This document shows positions 1-9,088 of a stretch of DNA of 64,000 bases, one piece after another. The notes below the pieces were generated by a model. It searched no databases. It saw only the letters and a list, made by a program, of their open reading frames with translations, and was not told where the DNA came from. The stretch spans positions 1 to 64,000 of the forward strand of contig NZ_LECZ01000022.1 of NCBI RefSeq assembly GCF_001022965.1. The letters are read 5' to 3'. The first letter of the stretch is position 1. Each line of letters begins with the position of its first letter. The position numbers were made by a program, and so were the translations under genes. Origin of the DNA: Enterobacter genomosp. O (GTDB taxonomy: Bacteria; Pseudomonadota; Gammaproteobacteria; Enterobacterales; Enterobacteriaceae).

Positions 1-866
1 GTGGCCTGAATCTGCTGGTGCTCCACCTGCCAGCGCTCCTGACGGATGCGGGCGTAGAACTCCGCATGCCCGGTCTCGACAAAGCGGCCCGGCCAGTCGT
101 AGACGTCGATGCTGCCCGGCTTCGGCGACGCCGGGTTCTGCTGCGCCTGGAACAGCCACGCGTTCGGCTTGCGGAAGTCATAGTCGTCGAGGCTGTAAAT
201 CCCCGGCGTCACGCTGTCCTCCAGCGCCCACTGGCTGATGCCCTCTTCGTCCGTGCTGCCGCCGGACGGCGTCTGGTGATACGGAATCACCTCGTAGCCG
301 CTGAACGGCTGATGCTGGGTGGCGGCGTCGGTCAGCACCAGGGTGTGCTTGTCAGCCTCGTGGCTGAAGTAATACGCTATCCCCTCCAGCTCCATCAGGC
401 GGCTGATGAAGTCCAGGCTCGACTCCTGATACTGCACGCAGTAGTCCCACACCCGGTAGCTGCCGGTGAGTTTGTCCTCCACGTTGACCTGATGCTCGCC
501 CAGCAGGGTTTTTACTATCTGCGGCACCGTCTGCCCCTGGAAGATACGCAGGTTGCGGTCGCGCTTCATCGGCCACAGGTCCGGCTCCACCGTCAGCTGG
601 TATACCGCGTAGCGGGTGCCCGTCAGCTCAACGGCGCTCACCGCCACGCGCGTGACTTTGCCGTTGATGTAGCGGGAGGTGAGCAGGTTCTGCGTCGGGA
701 TGGTCACCGTGACTGGCTGCCCGAGCAATTTGCTGCGGTCAATGCGCGCATCCGTGCCGAGCAGGGTCAGGGTCAGGGCGAACGACTCGGACATCGCCTC
801 GCGGCCGGAAAGTTTCCAGAAGAGCAGCCCCTCGACCGGGAGCTGGACGGTAATTCGGTTGAGCAT
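1..866 (-). CDS. vgrG: VgrG / TssI spike protein, N-terminal part (cut by window edge)
   Basis: Translating the minus strand from the ATG at 866-864 gives an open frame running off position 1 (288 codons). It starts MLNRITVQLPVEG and contains features typical of VgrG N-termini: a gp27-like region with the phrase LLTSRYINGKVTRV near residue 60-75, SSLDFISRLMELEGIAYYF near 150, and WLFQAQQNP further on. VgrG trimers form the puncturing tip of the T6SS tube and carry effectors. The gp5-like OB fold and any C-terminal extension lie outside the window, so evolved activity cannot be judged. It is the last gene of the T6SS cluster on this strand; about 100 bp separate it from an ADP-ribosylglycohydrolase remnant. 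A GGA-type ribosome site (ACGGAATAC) precedes the ATG. The frame has no stop within the window, so no C-terminus is visible. Confidence 0.9.
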   Translation of the reverse strand, partial: MLNRITVQLPVEGLLFWKLSGREAMSESFALTLTLLGTDARIDRSKLLGQPVTVTIPTQNLLTSRYINGKVTRVAVSAVELTGTRYAVYQLTVEPDLWPMKRDRNLRIFQGQTVPQIVKTLLGEHQVNVEDKLTGSYRVWDYCVQYQESSLDFISRLMELEGIAYYFSHEADKHTLVLTDAATQHQPFSGYEVIPYHQTPSGGSTDEEGISQWALEDSVTPGIYSLDDYDFRKPNAWLFQAQQNPASPKPGSIDVYDWPGRFVETGHAEFYARIRQERWQVEHQQIQA

Positions 867-970
867 AATCTGTATTCCGTATGGTTTATGCTGAAAACGT
901 GTTTGAACGTAAAGCTAATTTTGACTAAGTGGTTTTGGATATGCACCGGTGCTTTTATGCGTCAGAAACG

Positions 971-1166
971 TTAGAGAAAGTTATCCTCAGGTGCACTGTG
1001 AAATAGCTCCCCTGCCATGCTGACGAGACGTTCGTGTTGGACCAGTTTATCTTTCCACTTCTGCGGAATACCTGAATAGCCATATAACGCACCGGCCAGT
1101 TGACCTGCCGTTGCCGCAACGCTGTCGGCAGCATCCGCCAGATTGGCGGCAAGGAGGATCGCATCA
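971..1166 (-). pseudogene. C-terminal remnant of an ADP-ribosylglycohydrolase (DraG/ARH family)
   Basis: Reading the minus strand in the frame ending at the TAA at 971-973 gives about 64 residues beginning [20 protein letters not shown] and continuing [17 protein letters not shown]. This matches the highly characteristic C-terminal metal-binding segment of ADP-ribosylglycohydrolases (alternating acidic residues followed by T/S-A-x-x-G-Q-L-A-G-A). An in-frame TGA sits just upstream and there is no start codon, so about three quarters of the gene is missing. The reading frame is intact to its natural stop, which suggests a deletion rather than slow decay. ADP-ribosylglycohydrolases act as Tri1-type immunity proteins against ADP-ribosylating T6SS effectors in Serratia; its position beside vgrG makes the same origin plausible here, but that is inference. 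Confidence 0.8.
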
Positions 1167-1210
1167 CATCAATATGCCTTTAAACCTCAACAAGAGAATC
1201 CCTTAATTAA

Positions 1211-1660
1211 TTATTCGGGAGAGGCCACCTTTTCGTATTTATAAACCCACAGAGAATAAATTTTGAGACACTCCGACACACCAAACAAAACACTGCTCAG
1301 CCAGACGGTCGCTTCACCCGCGATAGCCAAAAACAGGGGGAAAAGTGCAACAGAGCACCGGAAGGAGACCAGACGCAAAACTTCCTGACAAAGCGCCAGT
1401 TTGCTTGCGAAGTGCCTCCTGGTAATAAAGCACCATGCAGAGGCAAAAAATGACAGCAACAATACGAAATCGAGACAAAAGAATAAGATAAGTAGAGCGC
1501 TATATCCGCCAGCAGAAAGCGTGTTCACTGCTGTACTAAAGGAGAGCATATCGGCAATAAAGGGGATCCTGTCATGGCGCGCGGACTGAGCACAGTAAAG
1601 CACAACAGCCAGCGCATCCATGCATCCCCAGAAAATGAAAACCTTATCTCTGGCTCTCAT
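1211..1660 (-). CDS. Small polytopic membrane protein of unknown function
   Basis: A 149-residue ORF starting ATG at 1660, 12 bp after the tli stop, so probably co-transcribed with tle-tli. Hydrophobic segments lie near residues 6-24, 48-82 and 95-128, giving an estimated three to four transmembrane helices; the tail is charged. I do not recognise a family. Its place between a lipase effector/immunity pair and the ARH remnant would suit an inner-membrane immunity protein or a leftover of a deleted effector module, but nothing in the sequence proves it. Confidence 0.6.
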   Translation of the reverse strand: MRARDKVFIFWGCMDALAVVLYCAQSARHDRIPFIADMLSFSTAVNTLSAGGYSALLILFFCLDFVLLLSFFASAWCFITRRHFASKLALCQEVLRLVSFRCSVALFPLFLAIAGEATVWLSSVLFGVSECLKIYSLWVYKYEKVASPE

Positions 1661-1672
1661 GGATGCTAATAA

Positions 1673-2434
1673 TTACCTAACAGGCTCAGGTGGCCATTTA
1701 TCACCTTTCTGGATGAGCTTCTCTTTAATTTCGTTTAATTTCTCGTAGTGCTCGCTGCCTTTTTCAAGCCCACTCAGTGCATCCGCAAGCGCGTTGCTCA
1801 TTGACCAGCCATTTTTTGCCTTAATTGACGGATCCGCTCCACGGTCGAGCAACAATAAAACATGATCGTATGACTGATTATCCAGCGCGTCGAATACCAG
1901 CGTTTTGCCTAATGAATTGGCTGTATTGACGTCAGCACCGCGATCGAGCATCGCTTCCAGCGTCTCCGTATTTTTCGCTTTAATCGACTGGAAGATTATC
2001 GGCTCGTGGAAAACCTTATCTTTCACATCGGGCGACAGGCCACCGTCCAGCATCGCGTTAATCCAGTCTGCACTGTCCCCTTTCAGCGCGAATTCTGCGG
2101 GGCTGCTTTTCCCTTGTGGCCGAGGCTGTAGCGGATCCGCACCGGCCTCAACAAGCAAAGTGATGACCTTCAAATGGGGAGATGTTTTTTTATCATTAAT
2201 TGCATTGCCAAGCGCCCAGAAAAGGAGCGTCATATCCTGCTTTCCGGGCTGGTTAAGGTTGCTATCGGGTGCAAGCGTCTTCACCACGTCGACATTGCCT
2301 TCTTCAATCGCTCTCGCCAGTTCAAGCTGCTGACCGCTGAAGTAATCCTGTGGATTGAGTTCCATATCCTGCTTACACCCCTGAATCATGATTAAAAAAC
2401 ATAACGCTACAAAAGCCATCAAACGTTTTTTCAC
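1673..2434 (-). CDS. tli: Ankyrin-repeat lipoprotein, Tli-type immunity to the adjacent lipase effector
   Basis: A 253-residue protein starting at a GTG (2434-2432) whose first bases overlap the tle stop in a GTGA junction, so the two are translationally coupled. Residues 1-20 are a lipoprotein signal with the lipobox IQGC (Cys20); Lys at +2 predicts outer-membrane sorting. The rest is ankyrin-repeat-like, with recurring segments VEAGADP, LDRGADVN and LDRGADPS between about residues 85 and 210. In E. cloacae the lipase Tle is paired with an immunity protein called Tli; gene order, overlap and lipoprotein character fit that pair. Internal ATGs at codons 6 and 24 exist; codon 24 lies after the lipobox and could give a cytoplasmic form. 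Assignment to Tli is by context and architecture, not by alignment. Confidence 0.75.
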   Translation of the reverse strand: MKKRLMAFVALCFLIMIQGCKQDMELNPQDYFSGQQLELARAIEEGNVDVVKTLAPDSNLNQPGKQDMTLLFWALGNAINDKKTSPHLKVITLLVEAGADPLQPRPQGKSSPAEFALKGDSADWINAMLDGGLSPDVKDKVFHEPIIFQSIKAKNTETLEAMLDRGADVNTANSLGKTLVFDALDNQSYDHVLLLLDRGADPSIKAKNGWSMSNALADALSGLEKGSEHYEKLNEIKEKLIQKGDKWPPEPVR

Positions 2435-3897
2435 AACCGACTCCCGATTATCGAAATATCCTCATCCTTTTGCTGCTCAATGCAATTTATCGCCTGATTA
2501 ATACCATGCCGGTCGAGCGCGCTTCCGGTCCCACCGGGAAGATCGTGGGCGATACCCGCAGCATTCGGGCTCAGCGCAGAAATTTCCTCTTTGAGAATTA
2601 AAGCCGGGACATGCCCCTTCACCGTTTTCAGATCTTCCCAAAGATTAACTTCCTGAATCTTCGTCAGCAGTTCTCCGTTAACCCGATACGCCTGAATATT
2701 CTCCGTGCTGCCCAGGATCTTACCGCCGTATTTTTCTACCGTCCCGGCGTTAAGCCCTGCGGCATTAAATGTCCATCCTGCTTTACCACTTCCCATTGAA
2801 GCTGCAGACGCGAGACCGCCTCCCAGCGAGTGTCCGGCAATATCAATATTCTGGCCTGACCTTGCCAGCTCCTTACTAATATTCACGGCTTTTTTATAAT
2901 AATCAGATGCCATCCCCATGCCCTGGGAGAAGTTATTAGACCAGTCTGCACCGTTTTTAACGGGTGCCAGCTCCCCTTTGCTAAGCAACGAGGAAACATT
3001 ATCAGACAGCGACGCAAAACCCGGCTCCCTCGAACCGCGGAATACCACCGTGGGATTCATATCATTCCCAAACACATCCGGTTTAGGCTGATAGACGCGA
3101 GCAAGAAAATTGGGAGAGGTGTCATCATCGAAGAGCATCGATTTATTCAGGCCATACTTGCCCAGGAGCGCATCATCATTACTAATATCCGTCCACCCCT
3201 CCGGCACGCCCGGCGTCGTTTCCAGCGGGTTTACGGTCTTATAAACATTTTCCGCAAGCTTCGCTTTCTCCACGGCAATGTTATTCGCCGCTAGCCGTTT
3301 AGCCGCGATCTGCGCATCCGGGTAGAGGCTGTTGCTGCCCTTCGCAATCAGGTCCTTACGAGCCTGCCAGCGTTCGGCTTTGGTCATATTTTGCAGCTGT
3401 GCCGCATAGGTTTTACCGTCTTTGCCCGGCGTCGGCTGGTCAGGCACCTGCGCCGCTTTGGATTTCACCACCTGCGTCGGGAGCTCTGTAGGCGCAGGGC
3501 GGGCACCATAGGTGCGCACCATCGTTTCGTAACGATCGACGATAGTGCTTACCGGGTACCAGCCCAGCCCGGTGAGCGAGGCGGCCTGAAGCCGCCCTTT
3601 GGCATTGATGTAAAAGATTTCCGTTACCGATGACCAGCTGCGAAAACTTTCGTCAATTGCAACGATTCTGCCCATATCAAGATCCTGTGCTATCAGCTTG
3701 CGCGTATCGCGCCCGGACTGATAGGGATTCGCACCGGTGATGGTTCGCAGCAAATCGTAGCGCGTGAACAGCGAGCGCAGCGAATTGTCGGGCACCGACA
3801 TAATCCACTGCCCGGCAACGGACGGGCGGATAATTTTCGCAAAAAGCGCTGGCGAGACGTTCTCGCTGAAAAGATAGACAAACTTAATGTTATACAT
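2431..3897 (-). CDS. tle: T6SS lipase effector (Tle-type phospholipase)
   Basis: A 488-residue protein. The C-terminal half (about 200-488) is an alpha/beta-hydrolase with a perfect nucleophile elbow GHSLGGG (Ser357) preceded by IDIA and followed by small residues, as in the Mbeg1/lipase-3 group of bacterial lipases; His464 in LDRHGIN is a good candidate for the catalytic histidine. The first ~130 residues form a separate N-terminal domain with no signal peptide, followed by a Pro/Lys-rich linker (about 133-165); this region probably loads the protein onto VgrG. The start at 3897 has a ribosome site (ACAGGACGGAGCG) and lies 32 bp after the kinase gene. The stop overlaps tli. Expected target: phospholipids of competitor membranes. 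Effector status rests on motif, immunity partner and position two genes from vgrG. Confidence 0.8.
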   Translation of the reverse strand: MYNIKFVYLFSENVSPALFAKIIRPSVAGQWIMSVPDNSLRSLFTRYDLLRTITGANPYQSGRDTRKLIAQDLDMGRIVAIDESFRSWSSVTEIFYINAKGRLQAASLTGLGWYPVSTIVDRYETMVRTYGARPAPTELPTQVVKSKAAQVPDQPTPGKDGKTYAAQLQNMTKAERWQARKDLIAKGSNSLYPDAQIAAKRLAANNIAVEKAKLAENVYKTVNPLETTPGVPEGWTDISNDDALLGKYGLNKSMLFDDDTSPNFLARVYQPKPDVFGNDMNPTVVFRGSREPGFASLSDNVSSLLSKGELAPVKNGADWSNNFSQGMGMASDYYKKAVNISKELARSGQNIDIAGHSLGGGLASAASMGSGKAGWTFNAAGLNAGTVEKYGGKILGSTENIQAYRVNGELLTKIQEVNLWEDLKTVKGHVPALILKEEISALSPNAAGIAHDLPGGTGSALDRHGINQAINCIEQQKDEDISIIGSRL

Positions 3898-3929
3898 TCG
3901 CTCCGTCCTGTTCCCTGTCCCTGCCTGAC

Positions 3930-5366
3930 TTACGGATTCACCAGCCAGGTGCCCGGCTTGGCGATATCCAGCGTCTGGGTACGCGTTCTCCCGTTGCCCT
4001 GCAGTTCAATCTTCACCTCGCCGGCTGGCAGCTTGAGCGACGCGTAGCCGTTATTTGCCGGAGGCAGCGCTTTTGGCTCGCCGTTCACTTTCAGCGTTTC
4101 GCCGTCGAGAATACGGATATAAACCAACGCAACCGGGCTGGCCTCGACAGGCGGTGGCGTCTGCTGCGCCGCTGCTGGCGCAGTCGCCTGCTCGTTCACC
4201 GTCGTCGTTTCTGGCTTCACGTCCGGCGCGTTTGCGGCTGTTTCAGCCGGACGCGTCTCGGCCGGTGCCTGCGCAGTATGCTCAGGCGCGTCATGACTAC
4301 CGCCGCTGAACAGCATCGCGCCGGCAACAACGCCCACCAGCACGCCCGCGGCAACCATGCCCGGGATCTTGTAGCGACGCCAGTCGAGTGCCGAAGCCGG
4401 GCTTTCGTCTTCGACCGGAACCAGCATCGTGCCGGGCTTTTTCGCCGTCAGCACGTCGTTAATACCGGCAACCGGCATCTCAATCAGCGCGGCGAACTCG
4501 TCGATAGACTGAGGGCGGTCCTCCATGTGCAGCGCCAGCGCGCGGTCGATGGCCTGCAGCAGCGGAATGGAATAGCCCTGCGGCATCAGTTCGACCAGCG
4601 GTTTACAGGTGTCCTGAATGGAGCGCACCACGCTGACCGGCGGCGGCGAACCCACAATCAGGGTACGCAGCACGGCGCCGAGGGCGTAAATGTCCGTCCA
4701 CGGGCCCTGCTCGCTTTCGTTGTCGTCGGTGTACTGCTCAATCGGCGCAAAGCCCGGGCGCAGCATGGTTTCAGTTTCGTCAGAAAGGTTACCGATCGTG
4801 CGGCGCGCGGAGCCGAAATCGAGCAGCACCGGCAGGCCGTTATCCTGGATCTGGATGTTATCCAGAGAGATATCGCGGTGCAGATAGCCTTCGTCGTGGA
4901 TGGTCTTGATCGCGCCAAACAGCATCGGCAGCGTGCGGCGGATCCAGGCTTCGTTAATCAGCTCCGGCTTTTGTTCGCGCAGGCGCGAAAGCGTGGTGCC
5001 GCTGTAAAACAGCGTCCCCATGTAGGCCGTGTCGTTTTGCACCCAGAAACGCAGGACGTGCAGCAGGTTCGGGTGGTTAAAGCGCGCCAGCAGACGCGCC
5101 TCCTGAATAAAGCTGTTCAGGCCGGCGGAAAAGGCTTTGCCAAAGCGCTCGCTGCGCAGCACCAGGGTCATGTCGTCGCCGCGCACGGCGAGCGAGGAAG
5201 GCATAAATTCTTTGATAGCGATAGTGCGTTCGAGCTGGTGATCCCACGCGCGATAAACGATGCCAAAACCGCCGCCGCCGATCACCTCTTTGATTTCAAA
5301 CTCGTTGAAGCGGTACCCGACCGGGAGCGCGTTTGGGACAGTCCGATTGTTATCATTATCCGTCAT
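3930..5366 (-). CDS. ppkA: T6SS serine/threonine protein kinase (PpkA/TagE)
   Basis: A 478-residue Hanks-type kinase that would phosphorylate the FHA protein to switch on T6SS assembly. Visible elements: glycine loop IGGGGFGIVY (about 29-38), catalytic lysine in AIKEF (Lys52), HRDISLDN catalytic loop (163-170), DFGSAR (183-188), and an APIEQY activation-segment motif near 207-212. One transmembrane helix (PGMVAAGVLVGVVAGAMLF) follows at about 328-348, then an Ala/Pro/Thr-rich periplasmic linker and a short C-terminal PEGA-like beta domain (SPVALVYIRILDGETLKVNGE). It is shorter than P. aeruginosa PpkA, lacking the large von Willebrand-type extension. It sits 24 bp after clpV, on the opposite side of the tssE-H block from the phosphatase and FHA genes. 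Confidence 0.9.
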   Translation of the reverse strand: MTDNDNNRTVPNALPVGYRFNEFEIKEVIGGGGFGIVYRAWDHQLERTIAIKEFMPSSLAVRGDDMTLVLRSERFGKAFSAGLNSFIQEARLLARFNHPNLLHVLRFWVQNDTAYMGTLFYSGTTLSRLREQKPELINEAWIRRTLPMLFGAIKTIHDEGYLHRDISLDNIQIQDNGLPVLLDFGSARRTIGNLSDETETMLRPGFAPIEQYTDDNESEQGPWTDIYALGAVLRTLIVGSPPPVSVVRSIQDTCKPLVELMPQGYSIPLLQAIDRALALHMEDRPQSIDEFAALIEMPVAGINDVLTAKKPGTMLVPVEDESPASALDWRRYKIPGMVAAGVLVGVVAGAMLFSGGSHDAPEHTAQAPAETRPAETAANAPDVKPETTTVNEQATAPAAAQQTPPPVEASPVALVYIRILDGETLKVNGEPKALPPANNGYASLKLPAGEVKIELQGNGRTRTQTLDIAKPGTWLVNP

Positions 5367-5390
5367 CTTTTACAGTTCTCTTGATGATTA

Positions 5391-8006
5391 TTACGCGGCA
5401 AACTGACAGTGAAACTCGCCCTGCTCGCAGGTGACGTGCAGACGTCGGTACTGCTCGTCGCTGCGGCTGGCGGTAAGTAATATCTGGCTCATCTGGGGCA
5501 GCAAGGTGTTGGTGAGGATCGCATCTACCATGCGGCCGCCGGACTCCACCTCGGTGCAGCGCTGAACAATTTGTTCCACCACGCTGTCGTCAAACTCAGA
5601 AATGATGTTGTGATTCTCTTCCAGACGACGCTGGATGCGCTTGAGCTGCAGGCGAACAATCTGCCCCAGCATATCGTCGCTGAGCGGGTAGTACGGCACC
5701 ACCAGCAGACGGCCCAGCAGCGCGGGCGGGAACACCTCCAGCAGCGGCTGGCGCAGCGCGCCGCTCAGGGCGTCCGGCTCTGGCATCAGCTCCGGATCGG
5801 CACACATGGCGCTAATCAGGTCGGTGCCCACGTTGGACGTCAGAATAATAATAGTGTTGCGGAAATCAATGTGGCGCCCCTCGCCGTCCTCCATCCAGCC
5901 TTTATCAAAGACCTGGAAGAAGATCTCGTGAACGTCCGGGTGCGCTTTTTCAATTTCGTCCAGCAGCACTACGCTGTACGGGCGACGGCGAACGGCCTCG
6001 GTTAATACCCCGCCTTCACCATACCCTACGTACCCCGGAGGTGCACCTTTTAAGGTGGAAACGGTGTGCGCTTCCTGGAACTCACTCATATTGATGGTGA
6101 TGACGTTCTGCTCGCCGCCGTACAGCGATTCCGCGAGCGCCAGCGCGGTTTCCGTTTTACCGACGCCGGACGGGCCGCACAGCATAAAGACGCCCACCGG
6201 TTTGTTCGGGTCGTCGAGCTTCGCCCGCGAGGTTTTGACGCGGCGGGCAATCAGATCCAGCCCGTGACGCTGGCCGATGACCCGCTGGTTCAGCGTGTCG
6301 GCGAGGTTCAGCACCGCGTCGATCTCGTTTTTCACCATCCGGCCCAGCGGGATCCCGGTCCAGTCAGAGACCACCGCAGCGACAACGTTTTCATCCACCG
6401 CGGCAAACAGCAGCGGTTCATCGCCCTGTAAGGCGTTCAGCGCCTGCTGCTGCTCCGCCAGCTGGCCGCGCAGTTCGGCGGTACCGTCATCGCCCGCCGC
6501 GAACAGCGCCGCGCGCAGGCGAATAATCTCCTGCACCAGGCTGCGTTCTTCTTCCCAGCGCTGGGCCAGGGCTTCGCGTTTGGTTTCATACGCGTCGCGT
6601 TCTGCGCGCAATGCCGTGACGCGCCCGGCGTCACCGGCTCCCACGCGCGCTTCGCGTTCGGCTATCTCGATTTCCACGTCCAGCGCGGCGAGATGGCGCA
6701 GGCAGTCTTCCAGCTGCGCCGGCGGCGCGCTCTGGCTGACCGCGACGCGGGCACAGGCTGTGTCGAGCAGGGCAACGGCTTTATCCGGCAGCTGACGCGC
6801 CGGAATATAGCGATGCGACAGCTTCACCGCCGCGCTGACCGCTTCGTCGAGAAGCAGGACCTGGTGGTGCGTCTCCAGCGGCGACACGGTGCTGCGCAGC
6901 ATCAGAACGGCTTTCGCTTCGTCCGGCTCGTGAACCTGCACCGTCTGGAAACGACGGGTCAGCGCCGGATCTTTCTCGATGTATTTTTTGTATTCCGCCC
7001 AGGTGGTGGCCCCAATGGTGCGCAATTGTCCGCGCGCCAGGGCCGGCTTCAGCAGGTTGGCGGCATCGCCAGTCCCCTGCTGGCCGCCTGCGCCAATCAG
7101 GGTGTGGATCTCATCGATAAACAGAATGATCGGCGTGGCGCTGGACTGCACCTCATTGATTAACGCCTGCAGTCGGGCCTCGAACTCGCCTTTCATGCCA
7201 GCGCCTGCCTGCAGCATGCCGATGTCCAGCAGCCACAGCTGAATGTTTTGCAGCGGCTCCGGCACATCGCCGTCGGCGATACGCAGCGCCAGCCCTTCCA
7301 CCACCGCCGTTTTGCCGACGCCGGCTTCCCCGGTCAGCAGCGGGTTGTTCTGGCGGCGGCGCATCAGGATATCCACCATCTGGCGGATCTCTTCATCACG
7401 CCCGACAACCGGGTCAATCTTCCCTTCGCGGGCGCGGGCGGTCAGGTCCTGGCCGTACTGGGCCAGCGTCCCCTGCGCAGCCGGGACCGCACCCGCCGGT
7501 GCGTCAACCGCGGCTGCGGCCTGCTGCGTCTCTTTGCTGTTGGCGCAAATGGCATCAAACTGCTCAATCAGCACCTCGACGTTAAGACGGGTAAACTGCG
7601 CCGAGATGCTTTTCAGCACGTTGGCCAGGTTCCAGGTTTTGAGCAGGCCGATCAGCAGGTGGCCGCCGCGAATACGGCTGACGCCAAACTTCAGCGAGCC
7701 ATAAACCCAGGCGCGCTCCACGGCGCTGTCGATATGTTCGGAGAGGTCGGAAACGGAACTCGCCCCGCGCGGCAGGGCGTCCAGCGCGGCGACGATATCG
7801 CGCGTCAGCTGCTGTTCGTCGAGGGCAAAGTGGCGGATAACCTGCTGCAGATCGCCCTCCTGCTGCTGCATCAGCTGATGCAGCCAGTGCACCAGCTCCA
7901 CGTACGGGTTGCCGCGCAGCTTGCAAAACGCGGTGGCGCTTTCCAGAGAGGTAAATAACAGCGTATCCAGTTTGCCGAAAAGCACGGCACGGCTAATTTC
8001 TGACAT
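5391..8006 (-). CDS. tssH: ClpV / TssH AAA+ ATPase
   Basis: An 871-residue Clp-family ATPase that disassembles contracted TssB/C sheaths. It has a Clp-N domain (1-150), a first AAA module with Walker A GEAGVGKT (226-233), a coiled-coil middle region with heptad-like Glu/Arg-rich sequence (about 400-520), and a second AAA module with GPSGVGKTE and Walker [14 protein letters not shown]. The chosen ATG (8006-8004, [10 protein letters not shown]) has a GGAAAC ribosome site; an in-frame ATG six codons upstream lacks one. It lies between tssG and the kinase gene. Confidence 0.95.
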   Translation of the reverse strand: MSEISRAVLFGKLDTLLFTSLESATAFCKLRGNPYVELVHWLHQLMQQQEGDLQQVIRHFALDEQQLTRDIVAALDALPRGASSVSDLSEHIDSAVERAWVYGSLKFGVSRIRGGHLLIGLLKTWNLANVLKSISAQFTRLNVEVLIEQFDAICANSKETQQAAAAVDAPAGAVPAAQGTLAQYGQDLTARAREGKIDPVVGRDEEIRQMVDILMRRRQNNPLLTGEAGVGKTAVVEGLALRIADGDVPEPLQNIQLWLLDIGMLQAGAGMKGEFEARLQALINEVQSSATPIILFIDEIHTLIGAGGQQGTGDAANLLKPALARGQLRTIGATTWAEYKKYIEKDPALTRRFQTVQVHEPDEAKAVLMLRSTVSPLETHHQVLLLDEAVSAAVKLSHRYIPARQLPDKAVALLDTACARVAVSQSAPPAQLEDCLRHLAALDVEIEIAEREARVGAGDAGRVTALRAERDAYETKREALAQRWEEERSLVQEIIRLRAALFAAGDDGTAELRGQLAEQQQALNALQGDEPLLFAAVDENVVAAVVSDWTGIPLGRMVKNEIDAVLNLADTLNQRVIGQRHGLDLIARRVKTSRAKLDDPNKPVGVFMLCGPSGVGKTETALALAESLYGGEQNVITINMSEFQEAHTVSTLKGAPPGYVGYGEGGVLTEAVRRRPYSVVLLDEIEKAHPDVHEIFFQVFDKGWMEDGEGRHIDFRNTIIILTSNVGTDLISAMCADPELMPEPDALSGALRQPLLEVFPPALLGRLLVVPYYPLSDDMLGQIVRLQLKRIQRRLEENHNIISEFDDSVVEQIVQRCTEVESGGRMVDAILTNTLLPQMSQILLTASRSDEQYRRLHVTCEQGEFHCQFAA

Positions 8007-8044
8007 GTTAGTTTCCATTAACAATGATTCGGTATACGGAAGGA

Positions 8045-9088
8045 TTACCGCTCTGCGCGATACACCAGATCGCCACGCGGGACAGGCTGGGGCTGGTGGC
8101 CCAGCCAGGTGCTATAGCCTAATCGCCCGGCACCGCCGAGCGTGGTGCCCTGCACCGCGTCTTCGCGCAGGATCACCCGCGTTTCCCACTCAAATTCCAG
8201 CCCGGCATACTGGCGCACCCAGTCGCGCAGTTCGGTGACCCACGCCTCGCCCGGCAGGAAGCGGTTGTACTCCTCCGCGCTCAGGGGGCCAATCTCGATG
8301 CGAAACTTATGCTGCACGTCGCGCACCGCAACGCCCAGAAAGGCGGATTCGCCCATGCGCGGCATGCGGCGCCCTGCTCCCAGCTGCGCCTGCTCGCGCG
8401 CGGAGAGCGGCATCCACTGCGGCACGTTACTTACCAGCCTGACCGGAGCCTTAAAATAGTTGCGCAGGATCTTTTCCAGCCCCTCCGGATCCCGCCCGTT
8501 ACGGGTCAGGTGCCCGGCGTGGGTAAAGCGGGCATGGGCGCTCAGGCTGCCTTTGCTCATCTGACCCGGCTGCCCCATCCCAATCAGCGACGCCAGATAT
8601 CCCTCAAAGCGCCTGTTGTCGGCGCGGTCAAGGGAGACGGCGGGCTGCGCATCCGCCCAGGCGCGGTAAAACAGCAGCGTCAGGCGATGGTGGAACAGAT
8701 CGGCAAACGCGCTCAGGCTACTGTCCTGATGATGATGAATACGCTCGCGGGCGTATTCGGTCATGTGGACCGGCAGCGGGCCGTTTGGGCCAAACAGGCC
8801 GAAGCTGAGGATAGAGACCTCGTGCAGCCCGCTCTCCTCCCGCTGCCGTACCTGCGCCAGCGTGGAAGGCGCGAAGCTCATCGACGGCTGCTGGCCGATG
8901 CGTAACGGCTCAAATTTCGGCAGCGGCGCGCGTCCCAGCGGATAGCGCTCGCCGCCCTGGGCGTCAATGCGCCTTAGCAGCTGGAACAGGTCATAGCGCC
9001 ACGGCGTCTCGCGCACCCCGCGCCAGAAACTGTCCGGCAGCGGCGTGAGGCGGTGAACGCGCAGCGGTGCGGCAGCAACGTCACTCAT
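8045..9088 (-). CDS. tssG: TssG baseplate protein (VasB/ImpH)
   Basis: A 347-residue protein with the TssG N-terminus (FWRGVRETPWRYDLFQLLRRIDAQ) and the conserved stretch LSFGLFGPNGPLPVHMTEYARER near residue 95-117. TssG pairs with TssF and TssE in the baseplate wedge. Its ATG overlaps the tssF stop (ATGA), so the two are translationally coupled. Length is normal for the family. Confidence 0.95.
   Translation of the reverse strand: MSDVAAAPLRVHRLTPLPDSFWRGVRETPWRYDLFQLLRRIDAQGGERYPLGRAPLPKFEPLRIGQQPSMSFAPSTLAQVRQREESGLHEVSILSFGLFGPNGPLPVHMTEYARERIHHHQDSSLSAFADLFHHRLTLLFYRAWADAQPAVSLDRADNRRFEGYLASLIGMGQPGQMSKGSLSAHARFTHAGHLTRNGRDPEGLEKILRNYFKAPVRLVSNVPQWMPLSAREQAQLGAGRRMPRMGESAFLGVAVRDVQHKFRIEIGPLSAEEYNRFLPGEAWVTELRDWVRQYAGLEFEWETRVILREDAVQGTTLGGAGRLGYSTWLGHQPQPVPRGDLVYRAER

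Noticed and set aside
18..974. Plus-strand ORF at the left edge
   Set aside because: It is antisense to vgrG, whose minus-strand translation is a clear VgrG N-terminus.
955..1167. 70-codon minus-strand ORF over the ARH remnant
   Set aside because: It is in another frame; the frame with recognisable ADP-ribosylglycohydrolase sequence lacks a start codon.
4278..5384. Long plus-strand ORF (368 codons) opposite the kinase gene
   Set aside because: It is the antisense of a well-supported kinase, rich in His/Arg/Gln as expected from a GC-rich shadow frame. The same holds for long plus-strand frames at 23313-24698 and 24762-25844 opposite tssM, and others across the T6SS cluster.
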